Assembly (NCBI GenBank): GCA_002794785.1 | Contig: NBBA01000002.1 | Coordinates: forward strand, 2,046,001 to 2,110,000 | Source: Coniferiporia sulphurascens | Lineage: Eukaryota; Basidiomycota; Agaricomycetes; Hymenochaetales; Hymenochaetaceae | Length of the DNA: 64,000 bases | Direction: 5' to 3' | Part shown: piece by piece, positions 12,133 to 22,824 of the stretch | Position numbering within the stretch: the stretch's first letter is position 1 | Layout of the letters: each line of letters begins with the position of its first letter | Translations under genes and position numbers: made by a program | The notes under the pieces: model-generated | The model's database searches: none | What the model was told of the DNA's origin: nothing | Seen by the model: the letters and a program-made list of their open reading frames with translations, nothing else

Positions 12133-13399
12133 TCATTCCGCTTTGAGTATTACTGGCATCCCGGCCTTCGTTTTCTCAGAGTGGACGGAATCCGACTCTC
12201 CTTCTTTTTGCGATGGACGTGTTGAAGGCGGGGTTGAACTGGCGGGCGCAGCATTATGATGCTCTGTATCATTTTCGTCCAACAGACTTGTATGCACAGG
12301 TTGGGACGCGAGCTCCGCCTCCATCTCCAGAAGACGTTTCCGTTTCCTTTCGGCACGCGGGTTAAGGATAATAGCAAGAGTAATGACGACACTGTCCAGG
12401 ACCTAACTCAGGGGAGAAGAAAATGGTCTCAATCAAATCGGCTCTTCAAGGAATCTATTGCCGCGGAGAGATAAACTCACAATGACCAGGCTATAGGAAA
12501 CTCCAGCAAGTACGTCAAAATTACTCGCGAATACGAGCGAGAGGAGCGAAAAGACGCCGCCCATAGTGTCGATGAACATAAAGAGCAGCGATATCCCCCT
12601 GACCTCGCCTAGACGGTATATTTCTAAGAATTGTGGGCTGAAAAAAGGGGAAATGAGGACGTCGTGCAGTTTCGGACACAAGCATCGACGTACAGTAGTC
12701 CCGCGGCTAGCAGTATGGACGTCATGATCCCAAAAAATTGGATAGGGCGTTTATTACCGTTATCAACGGCGGGCTAAGTTAGATGGGAAAAAAAAGTTAA
12801 ATGACGGGAGATTTGCTAGTGTGGGTCCCGCTGAGGTATGACCGGAGATAAACGCGCTGCGAACTCACCCGGATGGCAAAAATCATGCCTGCTTCGAAAC
12901 CCCCTAATATAAGAAGAGTTCCCATGAGAGTCGTTACGGTTCGGCGTAAAGACACTAGCCACCGAATCAGCAACTCAATGAACAAAGCAAGGTTCGCCCG
13001 CACCTGCGACCACGCTACAACAGACAAAAATCCAAATAGCTGCGGTTGTATCCTGAGCGGGATATTGAGGTTTTGCACCACAGAGAAGACGCCGAGAAAC
13101 GCCGAAGCCACGCCCCAAATTAACCTGTATGCGCAACATCAAAATATGGGCACAGCTCTACGCGCGACAATTAAGTAGACAAATTGCTAACATGAGCCAA
13201 TGCGAAAGACCTTCAGTAACCTTCGCCCTCCAGTTTTTCCAAATTTGAGGTATAATTTGCCCTGTCCAACAAATAGTGCCTAGAAGGAGTTTAATGGTCA
13301 GCAGGGACTCAAAAAATATAAGAATATTAATGACGACTGCCCGAGCCCAAGCTCACCTATTGTTCCGAGCACGTTTCCTGCCGCAGTATTTACAGGCAT
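12133..13399 (-). CDS. PQ-loop repeat transmembrane protein
   Basis: Spliced protein with two PQ-loop motifs: GTICWTGQIIPQIWKNWRAK in the first repeat and LLPQFLEIYRLGEVRGIS in the second. Between them lie HWLMLIWGVASAFLGVFSVV, IPLRIQPQLFGFLSVVAW and several other hydrophobic spans, in line with the usual seven helices. The ATG at 13397-13399 precedes AGNVLGTIG, and intron 1 (GTGAGC...TTCTAG) joins it to the first PQ motif. The C-terminal tail is Ser/Glu-rich and hydrophilic and ends at 12133. The family includes lysosomal/vacuolar cystine and cationic amino acid exporters (cystinosin, Ypq1-3) and SWEET-like carriers. The substrate cannot be read from the sequence; vacuolar amino acid export is one possibility. 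Confidence 0.82.
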
Positions 13400-14262
13400 T
13401 TTCAGCGAACCTTACTATATAGTAGGAGCAATCTAAAGCGCCCCAGGACCCAGGTTGATAGAGTGGCGAGATTGTGGGTTTTAAATCGAGGTCTCGGATC
13501 TCGCGTCAGCCTGAGAGTGGCGGGCACGTATATAGCCGGGATTGGTCTTGGCTATTGCTAGTGGAGCCCGAATCGCACCATCCGAAGTAACTGAAGTTCC
13601 TCAGCTCAAAAAATGTACGTCGGTCGAAATTTTGAAACGTCGGCCGGATTCCCGATTATATAAAGTTCTAACTCCGAGAAGTACTAGTCTCGGAAGCAGC
13701 TTGAGTTTTCGAACTCTTGTAACATAGTTAATGCCAGCGAGCCTCGAGTTCGGACCTGTAGAGATTAATGCCGCCGGCCACGACAGACTAAGCTAATTAT
13801 CGCCTTGTTATACTGCAATTCGCAGGTCAAGATCATTTCATGTATGGCTACCTTCTTTTGTTACCAGTAAAAATGTTGCGCGAATCGTGTGTCCCACCGT
13901 CCAAGTTGCAGGTACGATGTAAGGCTAGCCACGTCATCAAATCAAGCATTGCATGATGACAATTCAAGAACAATTAATTGAAGGAAGTGAACCAATAAGC
14001 GCCCGGACGCCCCCGCTCTTGATAACCACTCCAAAAATATAACAATTCAAGTTTAAATCAGCGAAAATGCCGTTATTTAAGGCGGACCAGAGCTTGTCGC
14101 CGAAGCTTGTACTTACTCATACCATGTAGCGTACCCTGAATACATCGTGGAGATAAGGTGGCAACGGACAAACGACAATAAGCAACAGTAACCTTATACA
14201 TAGATCACTCAAAGCGAGATAGGTTCGCATGCAATTTGATGGAACTTTCGTAGCCACTTTAC
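13400..14262. other. Gene-free spacer with a small inverted repeat
   Basis: About 860 bp with no frame that I can connect to a protein family on either strand. It contains a 7-bp inverted repeat, TCCGAGA/TCTCGGA, at 13673-13679 and 13688-13694. It lies upstream of the PQ-loop gene and downstream of the TMEM14 gene. Confidence 0.5.
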
Positions 14263-14755
14263 TTAAGCCCGCAAGCTGTATACGGTCTTTCCGTAGTACG
14301 CGCCCGCTAATGCTGATGTGGCCGTCAGTAGAGCTGGGACGGGACCCTTTGCCGCGCGAGGTGCGGAGGAAAGCAACAGGATTGCGGAAGCACCTTGAAG
14401 TACAATATCATATGTCAGGACGACTTCCACGTTATAAACGCGAGGTCCTTGTTGAACTACATACCAAGGGCAGTCTCCAGACCATTCGCTGTGCCTTTGC
14501 GAATGCTGTCGGCACTCCAAAGGTAAAGTAGGCCAACACTACTCAGCTGGTCAAGATCGTGATATAGAGGAATTCTTCACGCTATCCTATCGCTCACCCT
14601 ACGCCCGCTACCAACGACGGGATGGAACGTGTCCCTGGGTGATGCGATTCAACTTATCATGTAGCACCGTTCAACGAATCGGACACACTTGCAAAGCCGG
14701 TTACTCCACCCACAAGACAAAGAGAGCCCATGAGGTATGCTGGATACGCGGACAT
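14263..14755 (-). CDS. TMEM14 family small membrane protein (UPF0136)
   Basis: Four short exons give a protein of roughly 105 residues. MSAYPAYLMGSLCLVGGVTG is followed across intron 1 by FARTRSIPSLVAGVG. Across intron 2 comes SVGLLYLWSADSIRKG, and across intron 3 GASAILLLSSAPRAAKGPVP and ALLTATSALAGAYYGKTVYS. This matches the four-helix TMEM14 family (human TMEM14A/B/C, yeast YJR085C). TMEM14C is a mitochondrial inner-membrane protein needed for porphyrin transport in vertebrates. The role of fungal members is less clear. The ATG is read from 14753-14755 and the stop from 14263-14265. The acceptor of intron 2 (CTGAG|T) was chosen because it is the only one keeping the frame. Confidence 0.85.
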
Positions 14756-15021
14756 GATCGAAATGTTGGGAAGTGCAGGAGTGTGTGAACTGTGAGGTCG
14801 CTGGACGTGGATCGGCAGACGCTGACCAAGCATTCGTGCTTATGGAAGGCTTTGTGGACATGGCCATCCTTTCTTCAGCTACTTTGTCCTTGCCTGCCCA
14901 TAGTCTGCAGTTTTTGTCCTACACGCGTCCTCGAAGCCCGCATACAGCCACTCTTGTCTATAGCTTCCAATTATCGGTTATCTTAGCTTCGGCATTTATC
15001 GATCGTACTTTATTACTAGCC
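14756..15021. promoter_or_regulatory. Divergent promoter region between TMEM14 and eIF4E genes
   Basis: A 266 bp spacer between divergent start codons. The plus-strand frame that runs through it lacks family similarity upstream of the ATG at 15022. It therefore probably holds promoter and 5' UTR sequence. Confidence 0.45.
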
Positions 15022-16029
15022 ATGGCCGGTTATTTTTCTAACCACTCTCAGTCACGTTTCCTCGCCAACTCTGCGAACCATAACACGTCGACTTCTACAA
15101 CAACAATGACCGCATCTTCAACTGCGACGGCGACTTTATCATCCTCACACAACCCTGGTCGTCCTCGCGCCACGTCTTCGAGGCACTTCTCGACCTCAGT
15201 CTCTACAAGTTCCTCGGGGGATGAGAGGGAGAAATTAGCAGGCAATCGCGACAACACCAGCAATGGATTTAGTAAAGCCGCACCTCATCCGCTGCGGTCT
15301 ACGTGCGTAATTGAATCGTCGCATTATATTTCCACACTGATGTCGCGATGTTGTCCGCCTAAGATAGGTGGGTATTTTGGTTTCGCCAGCAACGAGCACC
15401 AGGGAATAAGATTGTTAACTACGAGGAGGGCATCAAGAAGATCTCCACATTTGGCTCTGTACGTCCCTTCTGAACGCCTTGCGCAACGTCTCGCTATAAC
15501 CTTGATTCTTTTCAAAATTAAGGTCGAATCTTTCTGGTCGCTCTGGACACATCTAAACCCGCCTTCTACTCTTCAACCTACGACAGATTATCTTCTTTTC
15601 CACTCCGGTGTTCACCGACCTGTTTGGGAGGACCCACTTAATCTTCAAGGTGGCAAGTGGATTATCCGTCTCAAAAAGGGAGTTGCAGATCGGTTATGGG
15701 AGGAACTCGTCTTGGCGGTAGTCGGTGATCAATTCGATGATTGTGGGCCGAATGGCCCCGGTGGTCTCGGGGTAGCGGGTGGTCAGGCTGCCGGAGCCGA
15801 CGCAGGTAGCTGGCGGGGTAGTGGAAGAGGAGCAGACAGTGCAGGTTCAGGGGTTGTAAACGGCATGGTGGCTGCAGAAAACGATCCAGAAATCTGTGGG
15901 TGTACCCTTAGTGTACGGCAGCACGAGGACATATTAAGTGTGTGGAACAAGCATGGGTCCGACGTGAGAGTGAATCAGCGGATTAGGTCCGTCCAGGAAG
16001 CTCTACTCTTCCGTGATCTTGACTTCTAA
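15022..16029 (+). CDS. eIF4E-family mRNA cap-binding protein (4EHP/class II-like)
   Basis: Exons 15022-15302, 15368-15458 and 15523-16029. The N-terminus is a long Ser/Thr-rich, disordered stretch. The eIF4E fold starts at HPLRSTWVFWF (across intron 1). It continues GNKIVNYEEGIKKISTFGS, then VESFWSLWTHLNPPS (across intron 2), then VWEDPLNLQGGKWIIRLKKG. The Trp-Glu of VWEDP corresponds to the cap-stacking W102-E103 pair of eIF4E. RLWEELVLAVVGDQFD follows, then a Gly-rich insert, then ICGCTLSVRQHEDILSVWNK. Replacement of the first cap-contact Trp region by a WVFWF-type motif and the divergent N-terminus suggest the eIF4E2/4EHP class rather than the main initiation factor. That is an inference. 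The protein should bind the m7G cap and either initiate or repress translation. Confidence 0.87.
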   Translation: MAGYFSNHSQSRFLANSANHNTSTSTTTMTASSTATATLSSSHNPGRPRATSSRHFSTSVSTSSSGDEREKLAGNRDNTSNGFSKAAPHPLRSTCVIESSHYISTLMSRCCPPKIGGYFGFASNEHQGIRLLTTRRASRRSPHLALYVPSERLAQRLAITLILFKIKVESFWSLWTHLNPPSTLQPTTDYLLFHSGVHRPVWEDPLNLQGGKWIIRLKKGVADRLWEELVLAVVGDQFDDCGPNGPGGLGVAGGQAAGADAGSWRGSGRGADSAGSGVVNGMVAAENDPEICGCTLSVRQHEDILSVWNKHGSDVRVNQRIRSVQEALLFRDLDF

Positions 16030-17063
16030 CGTCTTCCATCAGAGATACGATAAAAAAGGTCCTTGACCTTCCCCCAAACACTGTATTAGAATACAAGACA
16101 AACAATGGTTTGCTACTTTCTATCTACAACATCTATCTGGATGACTTTCTGACTAGCATTTTTTAATTTGGTAGACTCGATGCAGGACAAATCGAGTTTC
16201 CGCAATCCACAGGTTGACAGAACTGTGCTTTCATGACGTAGCTCCGCATATTGCAATCTGTATCGGGTGTGGCAGCTGGGTATATTGTATCCCTATGTCC
16301 TTTTGGCACACGTCAATGGGACCTTTCTCGATTTCACTCTTAATCACTGCGCGCCAGATGTGTCGTGAGAATACGAGGACAAAGCCTAGAAAAGGGTATT
16401 CAGTAAGACTCAGGAACTTGAAGCTGTACCATCGTCTTGCTTGAGTCATCTGGAGTTTTCTGTGCCTGCAACATACATGGAGCTTATTTGGTACACCGTT
16501 TTACCGCTGTTAGATGCACTTAATCTGGGGCCTCTTCATTGGTACTGCGTGCTATGTAGGCTTCTGCCACTTCCTGATCGAGGTACAAGAACCGCTATTC
16601 TCCAGAACGGCGCTTTGCTTTCCTCGCACAACGAGCAAACCTAAACCTTTGATGATACTCTCGGTTTTTCAAAAGACCTCGCAGGTCGCAGGTCTAAACA
16701 CCTTGTTAAAGCTTCAAAACCTTTTTTTCGTACGGTTTTCGTTGAAGTTCGAAAAACCATCTGCCGGATCAGTGTCATGGGGTCCAATATCGAACGTCAC
16801 CAAATCCCGGATTGCAGACACTAATATTATATCCAAGCGAGCTTCAGCACATTGCTAACTGGACACTTTCAGAAGACATAAAATATTGCGTTTGAAGTTA
16901 AGTTGCCTTATGATACAGATATGATACAGAGTACAAAATACAAATGCGTCCATTAAATATGCGGTCAGTCGAGCAATTGAAATTTAGGACATGATGATCT
17001 AATAGCACTGTAAGTGATAGCTTCCCGAGTGCTCGAAAGCGGAAGACACTCACCAGAAAGAAT
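16030..17063. other. Unassigned 1 kb between eIF4E and SGF73 genes
   Basis: No family could be recognised. On the plus strand a 114-codon frame (16514-16858) begins just after an acceptor-like TTAG. It has a hydrophobic start (LIWGLFIGTACYVGFCHFLI) and a donor-like GAG|GTACAA. Upstream, the frame from ATG 16294 ends at a good donor, GTAAGA. On the minus strand 16231-16449 is also open. The evidence on the two strands conflicts, so no CDS is called. A perfect 11-bp tandem duplication (TATGATACAGA twice) lies at 16909-16930. Confidence 0.4.
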
Positions 17064-18175
17064 TTAAGAGGGTATGATCGCAGTAGCGCCTCTAGGAGCG
17101 AGCGCACTAGCTAACAGATCTTTGCAATTTCGTAACCGTTCTCTCCGAGCCACGAACCACGTTCCTGCATCATAAGGTACGGCGAGAGGAACTCCAATGA
17201 TGCCGGCAGCTTGAGCAGTCCGCACAGCCTTCACCATTGAATCAAGTTCCGCCTCCGAGTCCACATCATCCATATTCTCGTCTTCTGCCTCCTCCTGCAC
17301 GGTGCTTCCACCTCTAGGACCAGTAGCAGTGGACTTCTTCCCTTTCTTTGCTGAACCCCCCGTGGCCTGTTTTGCCGCCGCCGCTGCTGCTGCCGCCTCT
17401 CCTGCCAAACGCTTCTTCTCCGCTTTATCCTTCTCCTTCTTTTCCTTACGCTCAGCCTTTGTCTGGCGCTTGACAGGTTCGATATAGTTTGGATTACGTT
17501 CCTTATTAAACTCGTTCAGGAGGTCATCGTAAGCTTTTGAGCGACCTTGTACTGCGCGCTTTGCACCCATCGAATGCGACTTGCATGTAAGGGCGCGTGA
17601 ACACGGCAGATTCTTGTCATTTATAACACCACATTGCCTGTCGAGGTCAACCGGCCCCTTCATACGTCCTTTCGTGATCTTCGTGGCGGGCTTTTTCCTT
17701 TTCCCTGCGACATCGTCATCTAAACCGTCTTCTTCGTCAGCTTTTCGTTTCTTTCCCTTCTTGTCTACTACGTTTTAGGGATGGTGGCATGTTCATGTGA
17801 GCTCGAAGACTGACCATCTGTTTTCGTACCCTTCTTGCCGCCGCTACGTATGACCCGACACCTTTCTACAAAGCGCAATATACTCGTATGTCAATATACC
17901 ACACATGCCTGATCGAGTGCTCTGCTCTCACCTGCATGCTCCAATACGGCTGTTCGCAAAACCGGTTTATCGCACTCGCTGCACCTCACGATGCCGAATT
18001 CGGGCCTAAGAGGGTCGGCGCCAAATATCTTCATGTGCTTCGCGTCGAGCCATTGGGTGGCCGGGGACGAGGGCGGATCGGAGGTTGTTGATGCGGACGG
18101 GGAAGTTGGGAGGTTGTCCCATGAGAACGGGGCGCGCGGGGAGGATGCGCTGGCCGGCTTCAGCTTCAAGCTCAT
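17064..18175 (-). CDS. SGF73: SGF73/ataxin-7-like subunit of the SAGA deubiquitinase module
   Basis: The N-terminal exon carries the finger that anchors SGF73: FGIVRCSECDKPVLRTAVLEHA, continued after an intron by CRVIRSGGKKGTKTD. A basic linker (KKRKADEEDGLDDDVAGKRK) leads to the SCA7 domain. There MKGPVDLDRQCGVINDKNLP is followed by CSRALTCKSHSMGAKRAVQG and RSKAYDDLLNEF, with the zinc ligands C, C, C and H in place. The C-terminal half has a lysine-rich helix, an eight-alanine run, an acidic patch, and then a basic region ending at 17064. SGF73 links the Ubp8/Sgf11/Sus1 H2B deubiquitinase to SAGA. The start at 18175 is the first ATG in frame (MSLKLKPAS). An upstream TTG in the same frame was rejected. 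Confidence 0.9.
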
Positions 18176-18657
18176 GGCCAACGTCGAGGGCAAAAGGAGT
18201 TGGGAGACCTGAAGTAAGTATATAGGCCGTGGTCGAAGTCGAAGGTCGCGTCAAACTTAACTGCGAGTGGTCCCGTGACAGGCACGCGCATATAATTGCA
18301 CCAGTACGTAATAGTTACGAACTGTGTGTGCTCTTCAGACTCCAGACTCTAAATATTTACATTTGTCGTGTGCAACACCGCAGGCTAAGAGGATTGGGCT
18401 ATGTATGCTCAAAAGTACGATGTGAACTGATAGGCCGGGGTTGAGAGCCGAGCTGTGTTATCGGAATTTGATTTTCTTGTTTAAGCGGAGTCTGTCGGCA
18501 AACGGATGCCGTGGAACCGAAATACCTTCCTTGTAAAGAGTACACTAGGTCACTGGTACTGCGCACGCGCAGATTTCTCCGCTCGCCAGCCGACTTCCGT
18601 CTACAACTGCACAAGTCCAAGGTGCCAACACGGTCAGCGCAACGAACTTCAGGATCC
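18176..18657. promoter_or_regulatory. Divergent promoter region between SGF73 and the transporter gene
   Basis: A 482 bp spacer between divergent ATGs. The plus-strand frame open from about 18511 has no ATG before 18658, so it is taken as 5' UTR. No specific element was identified. Confidence 0.45.
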
Positions 18658-20433
18658 ATGCACGCTTCCGTAGTTCGTCCCCCTATCGCAAGCAGTAGCT
18701 TTGGCGGGAACGGATGGGCAGAACGCACCACGAGGAATCCCCACAAGAGGAACGGCGGATGGGGAGTATTTGAAGATAAGGGGAGGTTAGGGTCGAACTG
18801 GCTGGCTAGACTTCGTTCGAGGGCCGATGAAAGGGATTTCCTGCGCACGTCGAAGACATCGTCGCTATGGCAAAACTTCCATCTTTTCGAGGCCCCGCGA
18901 CGTCGCGCTCTTACTTCTCCGAATGCACCCCCTTCAATGCTCAAATTCTGCATGCTATGCGCATTTTGGTATTCGACCTCTGCCATGTCATCTAACACTG
19001 GCAAAGCCATCCTCAATCAGTTTAGATACCCAATCACGCTAACGTTTATCCAATTCGGCTTTGTGGCGGGATACTGCTTGCTCTTTATGAGTCCGATTGT
19101 GCGTTTCACACGGCTTCGGAAGCCAACGCGGGCTATTTTCGAGAGCACCTTGCCTATGGGAGTTTTTCAAGTCGGTGGGCATATATTCTCGAGTATGGCC
19201 ATCTCACGCATTCCGGTCAGCACGGTCCACACTATGAAGGTACGTTTGATTGGCCATCATTTCCTCAATTGTCTGTCTGATTTACTTCAAACCAAGGCTC
19301 TTTCACCTCTCTTCACCGTCGCGGCATATGCTCTGCTATTCGGGGTAAAGTATTCACCCAAGACATACATATCGCTCTTGCCGCTCACGTTCGGTGTTAT
19401 GCTCGCATGCTCGTTTGACATGTCTGCGTCGAACGCGCTCGGACTGCTCTGCGCATTTGCTTCTGCCATTGTCTTTGTTTCATCAAATATCTTCTTCAAG
19501 AAGGTCATGCCTTCGACGTCATCTGGGGCTTCGCAGGGGTCCTCCCATAAACTGGACAAGCTCAACTTGCTCTTTTATTCATCCAGCATGGCTTTTCTCC
19601 TCATGATCCCCATCTGGCTGTGGTATGACCTTCCTACGCTCTTATCCACTTCTGAGCGTGTTTCGCACCCAAGTCACGGGCATGGCTCGCCGCACGGCGT
19701 CCTGTACTACTTCTTCCTCAATGGAACGGTCCATTTCGCGCAGAACATCATTGCGTTCGTGATACTCTCCTCTACATCCCCGGTCACATACTCTATCGCG
19801 TCACTATTCAAACGCGTCGCCGTCATATGCATAGCAATACTGTGGTTTAACCAGTCCGTGCACCCGGTGCAAGGCTTTGGAATTTGCATGACATTCATTG
19901 GCCTGTGGATGTATAACAATGCTAAATCGGACGTCGAGAAAGGTGAAAACAAAATGCGCCGCGTGGAAGCGGCACGGGATATGATACTACCGAGCACCAG
20001 GGCAGAACACCGCATGATGCATTCCAATAATTCACCTGCATTGTCAGAGACCGAGGAGGAACCCGTTTCGATATCATCTGCTGTAGAGCGCGCGGCATAT
20101 GCATCATCATCCTTGCATGAGCACGCACATGCTGCTCCATTGCCTCCACCCCCTCACGCCAATCTGCACACCCACCATACCCCAAATCTTCATATAAAGA
20201 TTGTGCCAACCGTACTGTCATCGCCTACTTTGCTTCGAGCAGGGGAGTCCCCGGTAGACTCGTATCCCTCTCCTCCCCTTTCACGTGATTCTCCACCTCC
20301 CACTTCAATGCCCATAACGTCCCTACCCATTGAAAAATCCCGTCGACGCGGAACGACAATTTCGCACTCAAACGCAGGTCCACTTTCCCATACAACGGTA
20401 CCCACACAGAACCCTATTCTCACGAAGGCATGA
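18658..20433 (+). CDS. Triose-phosphate/nucleotide-sugar transporter family protein (SLY41-like)
   Basis: Two exons, 18658-19239 and 19297-20433; the intron is in frame, which is why the frame reads through it. After a basic N-terminus come about nine membrane spans. Landmarks are FWYSTSAMSSNTGKAILNQF, YPITLTFIQFGFVAGYCLLF, GVFQVGGHIFSSMAISRIPV and STVHTMK-ALSPLFTVAAYA across the intron. Then come LLPLTFGVMLACSFDMSASN and NALGLLCAFASAIVFVSSNI, then the C-terminal SPVTYSIASLFKRVAVICIA. The last is the conserved K-R pair region of the TPT fold. Yeast SLY41 sits in the early secretory pathway. The family exchanges phosphorylated compounds or nucleotide sugars, and the substrate is unknown here. 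The C-terminal ~170 residues are disordered, Pro/Ser/His-rich. Confidence 0.87.
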   Translation: MHASVVRPPIASSSFGGNGWAERTTRNPHKRNGGWGVFEDKGRLGSNWLARLRSRADERDFLRTSKTSSLWQNFHLFEAPRRRALTSPNAPPSMLKFCMLCAFWYSTSAMSSNTGKAILNQFRYPITLTFIQFGFVAGYCLLFMSPIVRFTRLRKPTRAIFESTLPMGVFQVGGHIFSSMAISRIPVSTVHTMKVRLIGHHFLNCLSDLLQTKALSPLFTVAAYALLFGVKYSPKTYISLLPLTFGVMLACSFDMSASNALGLLCAFASAIVFVSSNIFFKKVMPSTSSGASQGSSHKLDKLNLLFYSSSMAFLLMIPIWLWYDLPTLLSTSERVSHPSHGHGSPHGVLYYFFLNGTVHFAQNIIAFVILSSTSPVTYSIASLFKRVAVICIAILWFNQSVHPVQGFGICMTFIGLWMYNNAKSDVEKGENKMRRVEAARDMILPSTRAEHRMMHSNNSPALSETEEEPVSISSAVERAAYASSSLHEHAHAAPLPPPPHANLHTHHTPNLHIKIVPTVLSSPTLLRAGESPVDSYPSPPLSRDSPPPTSMPITSLPIEKSRRRGTTISHSNAGPLSHTTVPTQNPILTKA

Positions 20434-20840
20434 TGCGCGCGATAGAGCATGCTTATACAACCGACAGACTATTTAGCCAATACAATGGACGCGATACAAG
20501 CTAATCTGACTCTTAAGTCATTTATTTATGCCGAAACCAACGTTTGTCGACTTTTCCTACGTCCTGTTGCGAATTTTATTCGAGGACCACGACTACTTAG
20601 CAGCTGGCTTGGCATTTGACACCTTGATTTATTCTTTTTTTTGATAGTAGATCCATAACGGTACTATTAGAAATGTACTATCTGATGCGTTACTTCTGGT
20701 TGTATGCGCCCGTGGGAATTGCTTCCGACCCTGGTTAGCTGCAGCTGGAGAGTGATTTTGAAAACCTCAGGCTTGTCGATTACCATCATCTTGTCGAGCG
20801 CGTTTCTACTCTTCTCTTTGGACAGTGGACGCTTTAGGGC
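20434..20840. other. Spacer downstream of the transporter gene
   Basis: About 400 bp. It holds the transporter 3' UTR and the promoter of the next plus-strand gene. A T-rich run lies at 20630-20643. No gene is seen. Confidence 0.45.
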
Positions 20841-22824
20841 ATGTTCTCTCGGCGTCCTCCACTGGCAGTCTACTCTGCTAAGCGACGACAGCGTTCTATC
20901 TCCAATCCTCATCCTCGTCCAGTTCCATCCTCATCACCTTTAAAACAGCTCGGTGAACAAGATGCCGACCTTACTGTTGGAGAAATGACACGCAGAATGA
21001 TGAAGCGTTCGCGCAGCAGTCTGAAGCGCTCGCATTCTGGGCCGGACTCCACGAAGGCTGCGAGTGCTGGCGCGTCTCCCGAAGAACGGTCGGCGCTCGA
21101 GCCTGAGGGAGCACGCCCAACAAAGAAGGCCAAGATAGGCACAAGAACTCCATTGGCAACAATATCAGGGTCAAACTTTAGTAATCAAAACGCGCTTGTT
21201 GATGAAGACGGAACCATCGACATGGATTTGACAAGTATGGCACAGCTCAAGACTCCTGTTGCACGAGAAGGTTCGGTTCGGGTCAGGTCCAACGACGCTA
21301 CTGTAAATGAAGAAGCCGATTTCCTATCTCCCCTCCCTGCCTCTCGTACTGCTAAACGTGTTGTCGCTCACCGGTCTAATTCAAATCTCAGAGAAAACAG
21401 GCCAACCAAAGCTCTTACCGATAGTAACGATATCGTCATGTCCCCCGCTCCAGACGACCTTGCCTCGCCCTTCCACAGTCGCCCAGTCTCGCCAAACTCT
21501 TCCCAGCTCACTGTCAAAAAAATGTTAAACAAAAAATTAAATCGAACACGTTCTGTTGGCACTGATCTTCGTCGCCGGGCGACTATGCGTTCTTTTTCTC
21601 GGGCCGTCTCTCCTGCGTCCAATGTCTCTAGTCCAGGATTTCATCGACACCCCTCACTTCCGAACAGCCAGAGCAGTCAGAAAAAAGAAAACCAGGACTG
21701 GCTGGCCCCGGCGCAGCTCGGTCCGCAGCTCAAACGACCGATTGGCCAAAAAGCCCCCCGCAGACTTATTGAGTCGAATACTCCTTTTGTTAGAGAAGGT
21801 TCATTCTTTCGCACTGTCCCCGAAGCTTGCTCTACACCTATTACGGCGACTGGTAGAATCCTCGCACATACACACCTTCCTATTTCTGAGCCGATTGGAG
21901 ACGCAGACGCTACTCCACGACTTCCCTTAACCCTCCGTCAAGCTGCTGCTCTGCCGAATAGTTATTTGTTCTCGATGGCTGACGAGCCAACACCCCGGGC
22001 GAGGCCGGTGCAAGATGCCGTCACTAAGGCTTACCCTCGTATGGAAGATTCCCTTTTCCTTACTTCCTTATCTCCCTCACTCGACCCTGCTGAAAGCATA
22101 TCGCAAGCAGTTCCGTTCAAGAAAGCCGCCCAGCACAAGAAGGAACGCGGGCGCGTGAAAGTTCACTTATCCGAAGATAGTATATTTTCTTCGTCTCTTG
22201 ACTTTTCTTTGTCCGCAACGATTAAGCAACCTACTGGCCTGATGATCACTGAATCGGATGCTGCAGGAAAAGCCTCTCCGCATCCTTTGTTAACGGCCCC
22301 GCCTTCCTCTCCCACTGTTGCGAATACTTCACCTGTAAGCTCTGACGGGGACGAGCTACGGGATATGTTCTCCATTCTCGGGCTCGACGGTTTGTTCCAT
22401 CCATTCGCCCAAAGGACCTTAAATTCACGTTCGTACAGAGGATGACCAATGGTTTACCAGCACTTTCATAGCATCTAAAACCTCTCATCCAGCTACTATG
22501 ACGCCTCCAATCACTACTAAAAACGTCAGGAAGAGAAAAAACAACACTGCCGCCCTTAGCAGGAATGTAAAGCGGACTGCCGATAAACGGGGGACGGCGA
22601 GCTCGAGCACCAGTGTCTCTGCTTCCCTTAGCACTAAGGCTAGACCTGCACGACCCCACACTCCGCGTTCTGGTAAGAAGGTAGCACCCGCACAGGCTAA
22701 GCAGAGGCCAACAATCAAGATGAAAATTTGCAGTGAACCTGTTCAAGCAGAGACTGGCTCGAGTGACGAGCTCGACTTTTTGAAATCTAATGGATCTCCG
22801 CCCTCACCACCGTTCTTCGGCTAG
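20841..22824 (+). CDS. Hypothetical disordered nuclear-type protein, Ser/Pro-rich
   Basis: I do not recognise a domain. The long frame starts at ATG 20841 (MFSRRPPLAVYS). It runs to LGLDG near 22390, where GTTTGT...GTACAG forms an intron joining to EDDQWFTSTFIASKTSHPAT and a basic C-terminus ending at 22824. The protein is about 640 residues and dominated by Ser, Pro, Arg and Lys, with basic clusters (RRMMKRSRSSLKRSHS, KKMLNKKLNRTRS) and many SP/TP sites. It also carries KEN-like and acidic patches. This composition is common in cell-cycle-regulated nuclear proteins, but nothing specific can be claimed. Splicing avoids the stop shortly after 22440 and adds about 125 residues of the same composition, which supports the model. 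Confidence 0.65.

Noticed and set aside
14773..15021. Longer N-terminus for the eIF4E-family protein
   Set aside because: The extra segment lacks conservation and would fill the promoter shared with TMEM14. The ATG at 15022 is preferred.
18511..18657. Upstream extension of the transporter frame
   Set aside because: There is no ATG before 18658 in this frame; the extension would need an alternative start.
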